From a virus: DNA of 36,477 nucleotides. Positions 21,709-28,549 of the stretch are shown here, piece by piece. The position numbers and the translations under genes were made by a program. The notes below the pieces were generated by a model. That model was not told where the DNA came from. It saw only the letters and a list, made by a program, of their open reading frames with translations, and made no database searches. The stretch spans positions 1 to 36,477 of the IMG/VR virus record IMGVR_UViG_3300030339_000137; one strand, written 5' to 3'. Positions within the stretch are counted from its first letter, which is position 1; every line of letters starts with the position of its first letter.

Positions 21709-21926
21709 CCTCCCGAGCTCTGCACGTGTGTCACCGCGCTCGCGAGAATCCAAACTGGCGACCGGACAGCCGGCTGCTGATACTCTGCGAGCAGCGTCGT
21801 CTGGGGCAGATAGCGGAGTCCTATTGGATGCGCTATCTCACCGGTGTCCTGCTGATCGCCGTCCTCGCCCTGGGACTCTTCGCCATCCTAAAAGTGCTGG
21901 CGGAAGTCGCATTCTGGTCCCGGTAG
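21705..21926 (+). CDS. Small single-span membrane protein
   Basis: This 73-residue protein has a polar, arginine-rich N-terminal half (residues 1-40, CHRARENPNWRPDSRLL) and one membrane segment (YLTGVLLIAVLALGLFAILK, about 44-63). The short C-terminus ends in AFWSR. It is not recognised. The ATG overlaps the preceding stop (ATGA). It is the last gene before a strong hairpin terminator, so it closes this small operon. Membrane placement of a basic N-domain could tether DNA or proteins, but that is only a guess. Confidence 0.55.
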   Translation: MTSRALHVCHRARENPNWRPDSRLLILCEQRRLGQIAESYWMRYLTGVLLIAVLALGLFAILKVLAEVAFWSR

Positions 21927-21927
21927 G

Positions 21928-21997
21928 AAAAAGTTGCCGGCGTAAGTCGCTGATCTCTAAGAGTTTGGGAGAAAAGTGACCTCGCCGGCAACTTTTT
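21928..21997 (+). terminator. Rho-independent terminator, 15-bp stem
   Basis: AAAAAGTTGCCGGCG (21928-21942) is perfectly complementary to 21983-21997, with a 40-nt loop and a T-run at the end (ttttttat). It ends the 20054-21926 operon. The promoter at 22000 begins directly after it. Confidence 0.8.
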
Positions 21998-21999
21998 TA

Positions 22000-22028
22000 T
22001 TTACTTTTCCCAACCCGCTTGGCATACT
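22000..22028 (+). promoter_or_regulatory. Promoter of the 22035 operon, predicted leaderless
   Basis: TTTACT (22000-22005), a 17-nt spacer and CATACT (22023-22028) form the same promoter class as at 19958. The start of transcription would be about 22035, which is the A of the ATG. T-rich sequence lies upstream. Confidence 0.55.
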
Positions 22029-22034
22029 TCTCTC

Positions 22035-22268
22035 ATGAACATTGACACCGAGACCCTCGTCCGCCTCATCAAGAGCATGCCTCTCGCCGAGGCGGTCACC
22101 CTCCTGCAGGACACCTTAGACCGCGCGACTGCCGTCCCCGCCAAGGTGCGTCAGCCCTTTCACCGCGCATGCAGTAATTGCCACTCTACGACTCACCAGG
22201 ACTACTGGAGGGACCTCGGTCCCGGCTACGCTGGCTGCCCTGTATGCCACTTGCGCCAGCACATCTAG
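22035..22268 (+). CDS. Small zinc-ribbon protein, probably from a leaderless mRNA
   Basis: This 77-residue protein has a helical N-terminal half (TETLVRLIKSMPLAEAVTLL) and a C-terminal four-cysteine ribbon: CSNC at 46-49 and CPVC at 68-71, with histidines around it. This suggests a zinc-binding, nucleic-acid or protein contact module. The family is unknown to me. The predicted promoter places the transcription start at the start codon, and there is no room for a ribosome site. It begins the operon that includes the AAA+ ATPase and the SF2 helicase. Confidence 0.6.
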   Translation: MNIDTETLVRLIKSMPLAEAVTLLQDTLDRATAVPAKVRQPFHRACSNCHSTTHQDYWRDLGPGYAGCPVCHLRQHI

Positions 22269-22287
22269 TCTCAACTCACAACCAGCA

Positions 22288-23256
22288 ATGATACCCACTA
22301 AAGAGACCCTCCGCAAGGGTCAACCCGTAAAGATCACATGGCAGGGGCAGACGGTCACCGCCAAGTTCTTGGAGTGGTCCGACAAGTACCACATCTGCAT
22401 CGTAGACTACAATGGCCGCCGCCTCCACCGTAATGCTAAGGACGACGGCACACCTGCCATTGACGACGTGGCTGCCAGTAAACTCACCGCCGAGATGGAA
22501 GAGCCTGAAGAGTCGCGCTTCACTGTGGAGCAGCGCTTCGCCTTCCTAGCCAAGATGGCCCGCATGGTCGGCAAGCGTCAGGCCAAGTCTTTCATCATCA
22601 CTGGTGAGGGCGGCCTCGGCAAGTCCTTCACAGTCCGCCAGCAGTTCGACGCGCTCGGACTGCAGGAGATTCTACCGCTCAAGGACGAGCACGGCAAGGA
22701 GACTGACGAAATGGACGACGGCGACTACATCGTCATCAAGGGCTTCTCCACGCCGAAGGCCATGTATCGCGCCCTCTGGAACAATCGTGACAAGATCGTG
22801 GTCTTCGACGACTGCGACTCCGTGCTCAAGAACGACACCGCCACTAACCTGCTGAAGGGCGCGCTCGACTCCTACGGAGTGCGCCGCATCAGCTGGCTCA
22901 CCGAGCTGTCTCGCATCGACGACGACCTGCCCAAGAGCTTCGACTTCGAGGGCTTCGTGATATTCATCAGCAATCATCGCCTCGAGGACATGCCTCAGGC
23001 CCTCGTCTCGCGCTCCCTCATCGTGGACGTATCCATGACCTCCGCCGAGAAGATAGAACGCATGCGCGGCATCTGTCAGGCCGTCGAGAACGACATGACG
23101 CTCGAGGCGAAGATGGAGGTAATCGAATTTCTGGACGGTCTCCGCGACAAGATCGGGGACCTGAACATGCGAACCTTTCTCAAGGTGTGCGACCTGTACA
23201 GCGACGACCCCGCCGACTGGCGCGACGTCGCGGAGTATATGGTCACCGCCATGTAG
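22288..23256 (+). CDS. AAA+ ATPase
   Basis: This 322-residue protein has a small N-terminal beta domain (residues 1-60, with TWQGQTVTAKFLEWSDKYH) followed by an AAA+ module. Walker A is GEGGLGKS at 106-113, Walker B is VVFDDCD at 171-177, a sensor-like ISN follows in VIFISNHRLEDMP, and an arginine-containing stretch is present (LVSRSLIVDV). Such proteins act in phage DNA metabolism as helicases, loaders or remodellers. It sits beside an SF2 helicase gene. The leader is ctcaactcacaaccagca, with no Shine-Dalgarno. A specific partner cannot be named. Confidence 0.75.
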   Translation: MIPTKETLRKGQPVKITWQGQTVTAKFLEWSDKYHICIVDYNGRRLHRNAKDDGTPAIDDVAASKLTAEMEEPEESRFTVEQRFAFLAKMARMVGKRQAKSFIITGEGGLGKSFTVRQQFDALGLQEILPLKDEHGKETDEMDDGDYIVIKGFSTPKAMYRALWNNRDKIVVFDDCDSVLKNDTATNLLKGALDSYGVRRISWLTELSRIDDDLPKSFDFEGFVIFISNHRLEDMPQALVSRSLIVDVSMTSAEKIERMRGICQAVENDMTLEAKMEVIEFLDGLRDKIGDLNMRTFLKVCDLYSDDPADWRDVAEYMVTAM

Positions 23257-23284
23257 AACAACCAAAACCCAAACACCAACCAAA

Positions 23285-23542
23285 ATGAAAAAACACATGC
23301 AGTTTGAAGTTCCATTCGTCACCATCGCCAAAGACACCATCGCCCGTCTGGCCAAGGAGCCGCGCATCCGTCTCCTACCCGCGCAGACCTTTCTGGACAA
23401 GCAGGGGTTCACGTGGCGCATTCGCCTGGAGCGGACTCGTCAGCAGTACGTCGTGACCTGCAGCGACTCGAAGCAGGGGCTCTACGTGAAGTTCGGCAAG
23501 ACCCGCGGACTTCGGCGCTTCGTCAATCGCATCAAGGCGTGA
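23285..23542 (+). CDS. Small basic unidentified protein
   Basis: This 85-residue basic protein is not recognised. The pattern is an N-terminal helix (IAKDTIARLAKEPRIRL) and a beta-rich second half (FTWRIRLERTRQQYVVTCSD, GLYVKFGKTRGLRRFVNRI). It may bind nucleic acid through its many Arg/Lys. The leader (agaacaaccaaaacccaaacaccaaccaaa, here only its pattern matters) is the purest A/C-rich one in the window and has no Shine-Dalgarno. The stop overlaps the next GTG start (GTGA). Confidence 0.6.
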   Translation: MKKHMQFEVPFVTIAKDTIARLAKEPRIRLLPAQTFLDKQGFTWRIRLERTRQQYVVTCSDSKQGLYVKFGKTRGLRRFVNRIKA

Positions 23543-24120
23543 AGAAGTTCCTACTGGTGTCGGGACTCGTCCACTCGCGGACGGACTTCGACATCCACCT
23601 CATCGACGCCGATCAGCTGGCGCGACTCTACTGCGTGGACCCGGCCGAGTGCCTGTCCATCAGCGAAGAGGAACTCCACCTGATCGGCACTACACTACCG
23701 CGAGAGCTTCAAAACTTAAAACAACTGAAGCCCCGTCGAGACGGGGACTACCCGTTATTCTGCCATGCCCATGAAACCGAAGAAGAACGACAGCGCCGTC
23801 AGCGCCTACATGTCCCGTATTGGGCGCAAGGGCGGCCTCAAGAGCAGCTCTGCCAAGACTGCGGCCGCAAAGATCGGTGCGCTAAAGCGATGGGGCAAGC
23901 CCATTCCGCAGGAGTTGCTGGACCGAGTGAAACCAGGGAGGACCCGCTAGATGGCACTCTCACCGATGCAATTGGAGTTGCTCGCGGAGCGTTGGACGAG
24001 CGGGGAGATAGTCGACACGCCGAAGGGCCCACGACTGGTGCGCCGAGGGACGCCCACCCAAAGTTTCTGGCGAAGTTTCCGTGGCTTTCGTCGGCAGAGC
24101 ATTTTCGCCGCGGGTATTAG
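23539..24120 (+). CDS. Phage protein with DGDY segment; long 3' overprint of two genes
   Basis: The GTG at 23539 overlaps the previous stop (GTGA). The first about 70 residues look like a conserved phage protein, with VSGLVHSRTDFDIHLIDADQL, LYCVDPAECLSISEEELHL and LKPRRDGDYPL. Similar proteins normally stop soon after the DGDY segment. Here no stop occurs until 24120, giving 193 residues. The 3' part overprints the small gene at 23765 completely and the helicase start by 170 nt in another frame. Its C-terminal text (after about residue 76) is Arg/Gln/Gly-rich and may not be selected protein. The stop may have been lost by mutation, or a base may be missing in the sequence. Confidence 0.5.
   Translation: MKKFLLVSGLVHSRTDFDIHLIDADQLARLYCVDPAECLSISEEELHLIGTTLPRELQNLKQLKPRRDGDYPLFCHAHETEEERQRRQRLHVPYWAQGRPQEQLCQDCGRKDRCAKAMGQAHSAGVAGPSETREDPLDGTLTDAIGVARGALDERGDSRHAEGPTTGAPRDAHPKFLAKFPWLSSAEHFRRGY
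23765..23950 (+). CDS. Small basic protein upstream of the helicase
   Basis: This 61-residue protein begins MPMKPKKNDSAVSAYMSRI and continues RKGGLKSSSAKTAAAKIGALKRWGK, a style of short basic phage and bacterial peptide (RKGG...AAKTAAARIGALKRWGKP). It may bind nucleic acid. A second ATG lies at 23771, so the start is not certain. It shares its DNA with the overprinting 3' end of the 23539 frame. The stop TAG is directly followed by the helicase ATG, and ggagg near its end serves as ribosome site for the helicase. Confidence 0.65.
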   Translation: MPMKPKKNDSAVSAYMSRIGRKGGLKSSSAKTAAAKIGALKRWGKPIPQELLDRVKPGRTR

Positions 24121-25603
24121 CGCCCGCAAGAACGAGGAGACCGGCAAACATGAACTCGTCTGGATGACCCCCGTCCCGCCCGGATGGTCTCCAGTTAGTG
24201 AGGACTCACTGGCCGACTTCCGCGACGCCCCAGGTCTGTGCTGGGACACCGTGGAGCGCGCTCGTCGCGCCGAACTGCTGTCTCACATCGACGATGTGGA
24301 CCCCTCTGGACTGCTGACCTATCAGGTGGATCCGACGCGCCTGCTGGCTCACTCACTGTTCACTAACGGAGTGGCCCTGGACGCGAGCGATCCAGGCGTC
24401 GGCAAGACTTACATGGCCCTCGGGGCGATCCGTGAGTTCGGCGGTTGGCGGGCGCGAGTGCTCTGCCCGAAGTCCGTGCTCCCAGCTTGGACTCGCGCGG
24501 GCGCTCACATGCGGGTGCAGACTGAGCCTCTCAACTACGAGATGGTGCGCACGGGCAATACGGACTGGGGGCAGTGGCATGCGCTCACCAAGACGGAGAA
24601 GACCTTTGAGTGGACTCTGCCGAAGCGCACGGTGCTGGTCTTCGACGAGGCGCACGCCTGTCGCGGTGCCGAGAGTCGCGCCAGCGCCATGCTGACGGCG
24701 GCTCTCCGCCAAGGCATCCCAACTATGCCCCTGTCCGCCACTCTGGCGATGAGTCCGCTGGAGATGTACTCGCTCGGGATGCTGTTGGGTCTGCACTCCG
24801 GCGTGGACTTCCATCAGTGGTGTCTGATGAACGGCTGCGTGTCCGATGGCTACGGCCTGGTGTACCGCGGCGGTCCAGAGGGCATGCTCCCGATCCACAG
24901 GGCCATCTTCCCAGACAAGGGAGAGAGGACCACCGTAGACGAGTTGGGGGCCGCGTTCCCGTCGAGTCAGATCACGGCGGAGTGCTTCGACTGCAACGAC
25001 GACGGTGCCATTCAAGTTGCCTACGACGAGATGGAGAAGGAGATCGAGGCGCTGGCGGAGCGGGCTGAGGAGGACAAGCCGTCCGCCCTGACCGTCATGA
25101 CCCGTGCTCGCCAGCACGCCGAGCTGCTGAAGGTGCCCACCTTCGTGGAGCTCACTAAGCAGTGGTTGGAGGAGGGGCTGAGCGTGCCCGTCTTCTTCAA
25201 CTTCAACGATAGTCTCATGGCGTGGGCGGAGCGCGTGGGCACGGACTGCCTGGTCTACGGGGGCAACAAACGCGGAGAGCGACAGGTCAACATCGACCGC
25301 TTCCAGCGCAATGAGAGCTGGACCATCGGCTGCAACGCGCAGGCCGGCGGGCAGAGCATCGACCTCCACGACGTCTACCACCAACGCCGCCGAGGTGCAC
25401 TCATCAGCCCCTGCTTCAGCGCCATCGTGTTGCGGCAGATTCTCGGGCGTGTTCGCCGCAGTGGGGGCACGCACTCCATTCAGCGGATCGTGTTCGCCGC
25501 GGGCTCGGTGGAGGAGCAGGCATGCTCCGCCGTCCAGGTCAAGTTGAACAACCTGACGGCCCTCAACGACGGCGACTTGACCGCTGGACTGCACTTGTTC
25601 TGA
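23951..25603 (+). CDS. SF2 (SNF2-like) helicase
   Basis: This 550-residue protein has superfamily 2 motifs: Walker A (DASDPGVGKTYMAL, about 144-157), LCPKSVLPAW (motif Ia, 171-180), DEAH at 232-235 (VFDEAHACRG), LSATLAMSP (261-269), and the C-terminal RecA lobe with CNAQAGGQSIDLHDV and the arginine finger motif QILGRVRRSGG. The order and text are closest to SNF2/Rad54-like ATPases found in phage replication blocks. It likely remodels protein-DNA complexes or helps replication and recombination. There is no intergenic gap to the upstream gene, and a Shine-Dalgarno (gggagg) is present. It is the last gene before the convergent terminator. Confidence 0.85.
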   Translation: MALSPMQLELLAERWTSGEIVDTPKGPRLVRRGTPTQSFWRSFRGFRRQSIFAAGISARKNEETGKHELVWMTPVPPGWSPVSEDSLADFRDAPGLCWDTVERARRAELLSHIDDVDPSGLLTYQVDPTRLLAHSLFTNGVALDASDPGVGKTYMALGAIREFGGWRARVLCPKSVLPAWTRAGAHMRVQTEPLNYEMVRTGNTDWGQWHALTKTEKTFEWTLPKRTVLVFDEAHACRGAESRASAMLTAALRQGIPTMPLSATLAMSPLEMYSLGMLLGLHSGVDFHQWCLMNGCVSDGYGLVYRGGPEGMLPIHRAIFPDKGERTTVDELGAAFPSSQITAECFDCNDDGAIQVAYDEMEKEIEALAERAEEDKPSALTVMTRARQHAELLKVPTFVELTKQWLEEGLSVPVFFNFNDSLMAWAERVGTDCLVYGGNKRGERQVNIDRFQRNESWTIGCNAQAGGQSIDLHDVYHQRRRGALISPCFSAIVLRQILGRVRRSGGTHSIQRIVFAAGSVEEQACSAVQVKLNNLTALNDGDLTAGLHLF

Positions 25604-25628
25604 CCTATCGCGATCAGGGCATAAAACT

Positions 25629-25655
25629 GGCCTCCTAGGATGACCCTAGGAGGCC
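25629..25655. terminator. Bidirectional terminator between convergent clusters
   Basis: GGCCTCCTAGG (25629-25639) pairs perfectly with CCTAGGAGGCC (25645-25655) around a 5-nt loop. On + it is followed by ttttatt. On - it is followed by agttttat. It can end both the rightward helicase operon and the leftward replication operon, which meet here. Confidence 0.9.
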
Positions 25656-25684
25656 TTTTATTCGTCTCGAGTGCGAACGCCAGG

Positions 25685-25975
25685 TTAGGATGGAGAGGGT
25701 TTCTGGGACCCAGCTAGCTCGGCCATGGCGACGCCTCGCGCCTCTATCCTCTTCACTAGGAAACGGATGGTGGCTCGCAGGCGCGCGATCTCTAGGTCCT
25801 TAGCCGCGCAGCGAGTGCAGCGATCGTTCAAGAATGTCTGGGCGGGAGTCTCTCCGCAGTCTTTGTCTTTTGGCTTGGCCACGTCCTCGAGGAGGGCCGT
25901 CAAGAGCCGCTCCTCTCGCAACGTCTGCAGACTCTCACCCACCTCAGCCTCGTACTCTTCAGCTGTGAGGATCAT
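25685..25975 (-). CDS. Small helical protein, end of the leftward operon
   Basis: This 96-residue protein is not recognised. The acidic helix at the start (MILTAEEYEAEVGESLQTL), the CTRC pair at 53-56 with another cysteine at 40, and the helical segment DLEIARLRATIRFLVKRI suggest a small oligomeric or zinc-assisted protein. It is the last gene of the leftward cluster, 30 nt from the bidirectional terminator. Its start overlaps the stop of the upstream gene (ATGA), so it is translated together with it. Confidence 0.55.
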   Translation of the reverse strand: MILTAEEYEAEVGESLQTLREERLLTALLEDVAKPKDKDCGETPAQTFLNDRCTRCAAKDLEIARLRATIRFLVKRIEARGVAMAELAGSQKPSPS

Positions 25976-26196
25976 CGTGGGAGTAGGTGTTGGGCCTCCA
26001 GCAGAGGCTGATCTCGATGGGCCCTCGCGGCCTCGTAGTCAGACTTACTGACGCGGAAGTGCATGACTATATCCCCGCTCACCTCGTCGGAGGCCTCAGT
26101 CGCAGTCCACTCGCGGACCATTATGAAGCCCCCTGGCACGCGTCGGCACTCGCCGGGCGTGGGCAGGAAGCTCAAGGGGTTGGGTCGGTCGTTCAT
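25972..26196 (-). CDS. Small unidentified protein
   Basis: This 74-residue protein is not recognised. It reads as beta-rich in the centre (VPGGFIMVREWTATEASDEVSGDIVMHFRVSK) with a helical end (DYEAARAHRDQPLLEAQHLL). No signal, membrane or cysteine motif is present. It is coupled at both ends by ATGA overlaps, to the primase-helicase upstream and to the small helical protein downstream. This conserved tight packing is the main reason to treat it as a real gene. Confidence 0.55.
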   Translation of the reverse strand: MNDRPNPLSFLPTPGECRRVPGGFIMVREWTATEASDEVSGDIVMHFRVSKSDYEAARAHRDQPLLEAQHLLPR

Positions 26197-28316
26197 TTAG
26201 TCTTTCCTTTCTTGGAGGCGCGGTAGATTCGCCAGCTGCGTCCGCCTCCGTGGCCGCTGCGAAAGTTCTCGAGTGGCGCGCCCTGCGCCTGCATCTTGCC
26301 GAGCGCTCGTCCCAGGGCCTTGGCGGTGAGGGAGCGCGCGATGTCGCGGATAGCGTCATTGCTGAGCATCTCCGCCAGCAGCTCCGTGGCGCTGCCCTCC
26401 CAGTGCTCCTCCCTGCTCTCGTCGAAGTAGGAGCGTTTCCAGATGGCCAGCAGCTCTGACACCTGCGCGGAGTCACTGCTCTCCTTGGCCGTCTCGAGCA
26501 GACTGGTCTCGTGGTAACTCTTCACGCCGAAGCGAGCTGAGCCGACGCAGCGCTCTGGGATGGTCCAATCCAGGAGCCAGCGGCAGAAGAACGGTAGTTC
26601 CCTGGCAATCACCTTGTGCAGGTCCAGGGGAAAGTTCTTCTTAGTGCTGGCGGCCTTGAACAGACTGATCTTGTCCAGAGTGCTGGCCTCCATGTCGGGG
26701 AGGATGCGGATGGACTCCACGTCTGCATTGCAGGTCACAATGATGCGACCTATCCACGGGATGGACTGCTGGTCCTTAAACTTAGCGTTCCACTCGAAGG
26801 TGCGATTGGCGACGATCTTCTTAAGCATGCTCGAGAAGAGACCGTGCTTGCGCTGGTCAGCTGCTGGCATGGTGTCGTCGATCGTCCACAGACTGCTCTC
26901 GAAGAGCTCTTTGTTGAATTGAGTCTCACCCAGGAGATAGTCGCTGGCGTCCACATGCCCGCCCATCATAGTGGCCACTATGACGGTGGAGAGCAGCGTC
27001 TTGCCGAGACCGGACTCGCCTGCGATGAACACTGCCTGCCCGGGCTGCAAGTCACCCTGCCTGCCCGTCTCGTAGAAGCGCTTAAGGTAGGCCAAGAAGA
27101 AGTCGAGACTGTCGTGCGGCTCGAAGTAGCCGTCCAGGAAGTCGGCGATCCAAGGGAAGTCCTGCCCCCACTTCTGGGGTTTGTCGGCCGGCGGTAGGCA
27201 CTCAGCCGTGCTGGTGTTGAGGTAGCGACGCCCGAAGCGCGTCACGATGCCTTTCTGCTGATGCACGAACGGCACAGCCCCCTTCACCCGATTGTGGTCC
27301 TGAAGGGCCACGACGGCGCGGTCCACCTCACTGAAGGTGTCGCCCTTGCCGCAGAACGGACTGAGCCCGCGCTTCACCGCTAGATGCTTGCCTAGGTTAG
27401 TCTGATTGTGGCACACCCAAGTCGCGCTCGGGTCCTGCAGCCAGTAGTCCTTGCCGTCCCACCATATGTCCTCGATGGCCCCAGCAGTCTTCTCTGCCTC
27501 ATACTTAGTGACGAACGCGGCACCGAGTATGTCGCCCCAGGACATGAACTGCTTGGGCCCAGTGAAGCACTGCATGCCCGTATCGCGCACGATGGCCGCC
27601 GTAGGACAGTCAGCAGTGGGGTCCCAGAAGCGAAGTCCCCTCGCACCCAGCACGAAGTCCCCTCCATTCCATCGACGAGGAAACTGGCGCTCGACCTCCG
27701 CAGCTACGTCCTCGATGGGGATGTTGGGCCCCTCCTTGGTCCAGTCGCCCTTCTCACTGGCCTCGATGAGCCAACTCTGCCCGACGGTCGCGGGGATGGT
27801 GTCCTCTGGCCGATAGTCCCACTCAGTGCCCACCTCGTAATATTTGTCGAAGGCGTAGAACGCCTCCTCGTCGAAGCCCGGCAGCAGTCCCTGAAGGTTC
27901 AGCTCCTTACGGCATCGAGCCAGGAACTTCTTGGTGACCTGTGGAGTGTAGACGAAGAGCGGCTCCTCGAAGGCGAACACCAAGCGCGCTCCTCCGGAGC
28001 GAGTCCTGCTGATGCCTGTAGGACCAAACTCCGGTGTGTCCATCTCCTTGAGCATCTCATCCGACACCTTGGCGTCGTAGTCGATGACCAGTGCGTGGAC
28101 TTTGTAGGGCTTGTTGGTGGTGTTCACTCGCTGATGCGGATTCAGCCCCTCGTAGCCGGAGAAGAACAGGTGCTTAGTGGTGGGTTTGCAGCACCACGCG
28201 CGAAACGCCGCCTTGTCCATCGTCTTGTAGTTGCGCGGATAACTGGGCTCGTAGCTCCAAGGCTTGCAGGGCGTGACGTCGACGCCTTTCTGGTTTGATA
28301 GTCCAAAGAGGATCAT
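26193..28316 (-). CDS. Primase-helicase: AEP-like primase domain plus SF3-like helicase
   Basis: This 707-residue protein probably primes and unwinds the phage DNA. The N-terminal 330 residues resemble an archaeo-eukaryotic primase: ALVIDYDAK (75-83) offers the metal-binding D79/D81, and RTRSGGARLVFAF (104-116) the second motif. The C-terminal ATPase has Walker A GESGLGKT at 433-440 and Walker B LWTIDD at 476-481, with NRTFEWNAKFKDQ and RIIVTCNAD (sensor 1) as in DUF5906/D5-type SF3 helicases. Its stop overlaps the next gene. The leader has no Shine-Dalgarno. The primase assignment is less sure than the helicase one. Confidence 0.8.
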   Translation of the reverse strand: MILFGLSNQKGVDVTPCKPWSYEPSYPRNYKTMDKAAFRAWCCKPTTKHLFFSGYEGLNPHQRVNTTNKPYKVHALVIDYDAKVSDEMLKEMDTPEFGPTGISRTRSGGARLVFAFEEPLFVYTPQVTKKFLARCRKELNLQGLLPGFDEEAFYAFDKYYEVGTEWDYRPEDTIPATVGQSWLIEASEKGDWTKEGPNIPIEDVAAEVERQFPRRWNGGDFVLGARGLRFWDPTADCPTAAIVRDTGMQCFTGPKQFMSWGDILGAAFVTKYEAEKTAGAIEDIWWDGKDYWLQDPSATWVCHNQTNLGKHLAVKRGLSPFCGKGDTFSEVDRAVVALQDHNRVKGAVPFVHQQKGIVTRFGRRYLNTSTAECLPPADKPQKWGQDFPWIADFLDGYFEPHDSLDFFLAYLKRFYETGRQGDLQPGQAVFIAGESGLGKTLLSTVIVATMMGGHVDASDYLLGETQFNKELFESSLWTIDDTMPAADQRKHGLFSSMLKKIVANRTFEWNAKFKDQQSIPWIGRIIVTCNADVESIRILPDMEASTLDKISLFKAASTKKNFPLDLHKVIARELPFFCRWLLDWTIPERCVGSARFGVKSYHETSLLETAKESSDSAQVSELLAIWKRSYFDESREEHWEGSATELLAEMLSNDAIRDIARSLTAKALGRALGKMQAQGAPLENFRSGHGGGRSWRIYRASKKGKTK

Positions 28317-28546
28317 AGTTTGTGAAAGCCGGTTGCCGGCCCTTTGCCGGCGTTAAAGATCACTGCGTGGTAGCAGTCGTAGGCACCACCACCGCGCCAG
28401 CCCTTCGGCGCGCGACGGCGCCCCTCGGCCTCCCCCATGGCCTGCATCTGCTCAATGCGGTGACAGCGCTCGCATATCAGACCGGTAGGAGTCTTGACTG
28501 TCGCGAGCTGACCGCACTCGCATCGCTTGTTGCTGAAGTTTGGCAT
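28313..28546 (-). CDS. Small zinc-ribbon protein
   Basis: This 77-residue basic protein has a four-cysteine ribbon near its start: CEC at 9-11 and CERC at 25-28 (followed by H29), with a short beta hairpin between them. The remainder is basic, glycine-rich and disordered-looking (RRRAPKGWRGGGAYD). It is not a known family to me. It lies between the thymidylate-synthase-like gene (4-nt gap) and the primase-helicase (4-nt overlap). A nucleic-acid-binding accessory role for replication is plausible. Confidence 0.65.
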   Translation of the reverse strand: MPNFSNKRCECGQLATVKTPTGLICERCHRIEQMQAMGEAEGRRRAPKGWRGGGAYDCYHAVIFNAGKGPATGFHKL

Positions 28547-28549
28547 GGC

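Noticed and set aside
24353-25594. 413-codon minus-strand frame opposite the helicase
   Set aside because: The SF2 helicase motifs on + are clear, and the minus frame is low-complexity Arg/His/Leu text.
27408-28298. 296-codon plus-strand frame opposite the primase-helicase
   Set aside because: It is the reverse shadow of a gene with Walker motifs and has no own start signal or neighbours.
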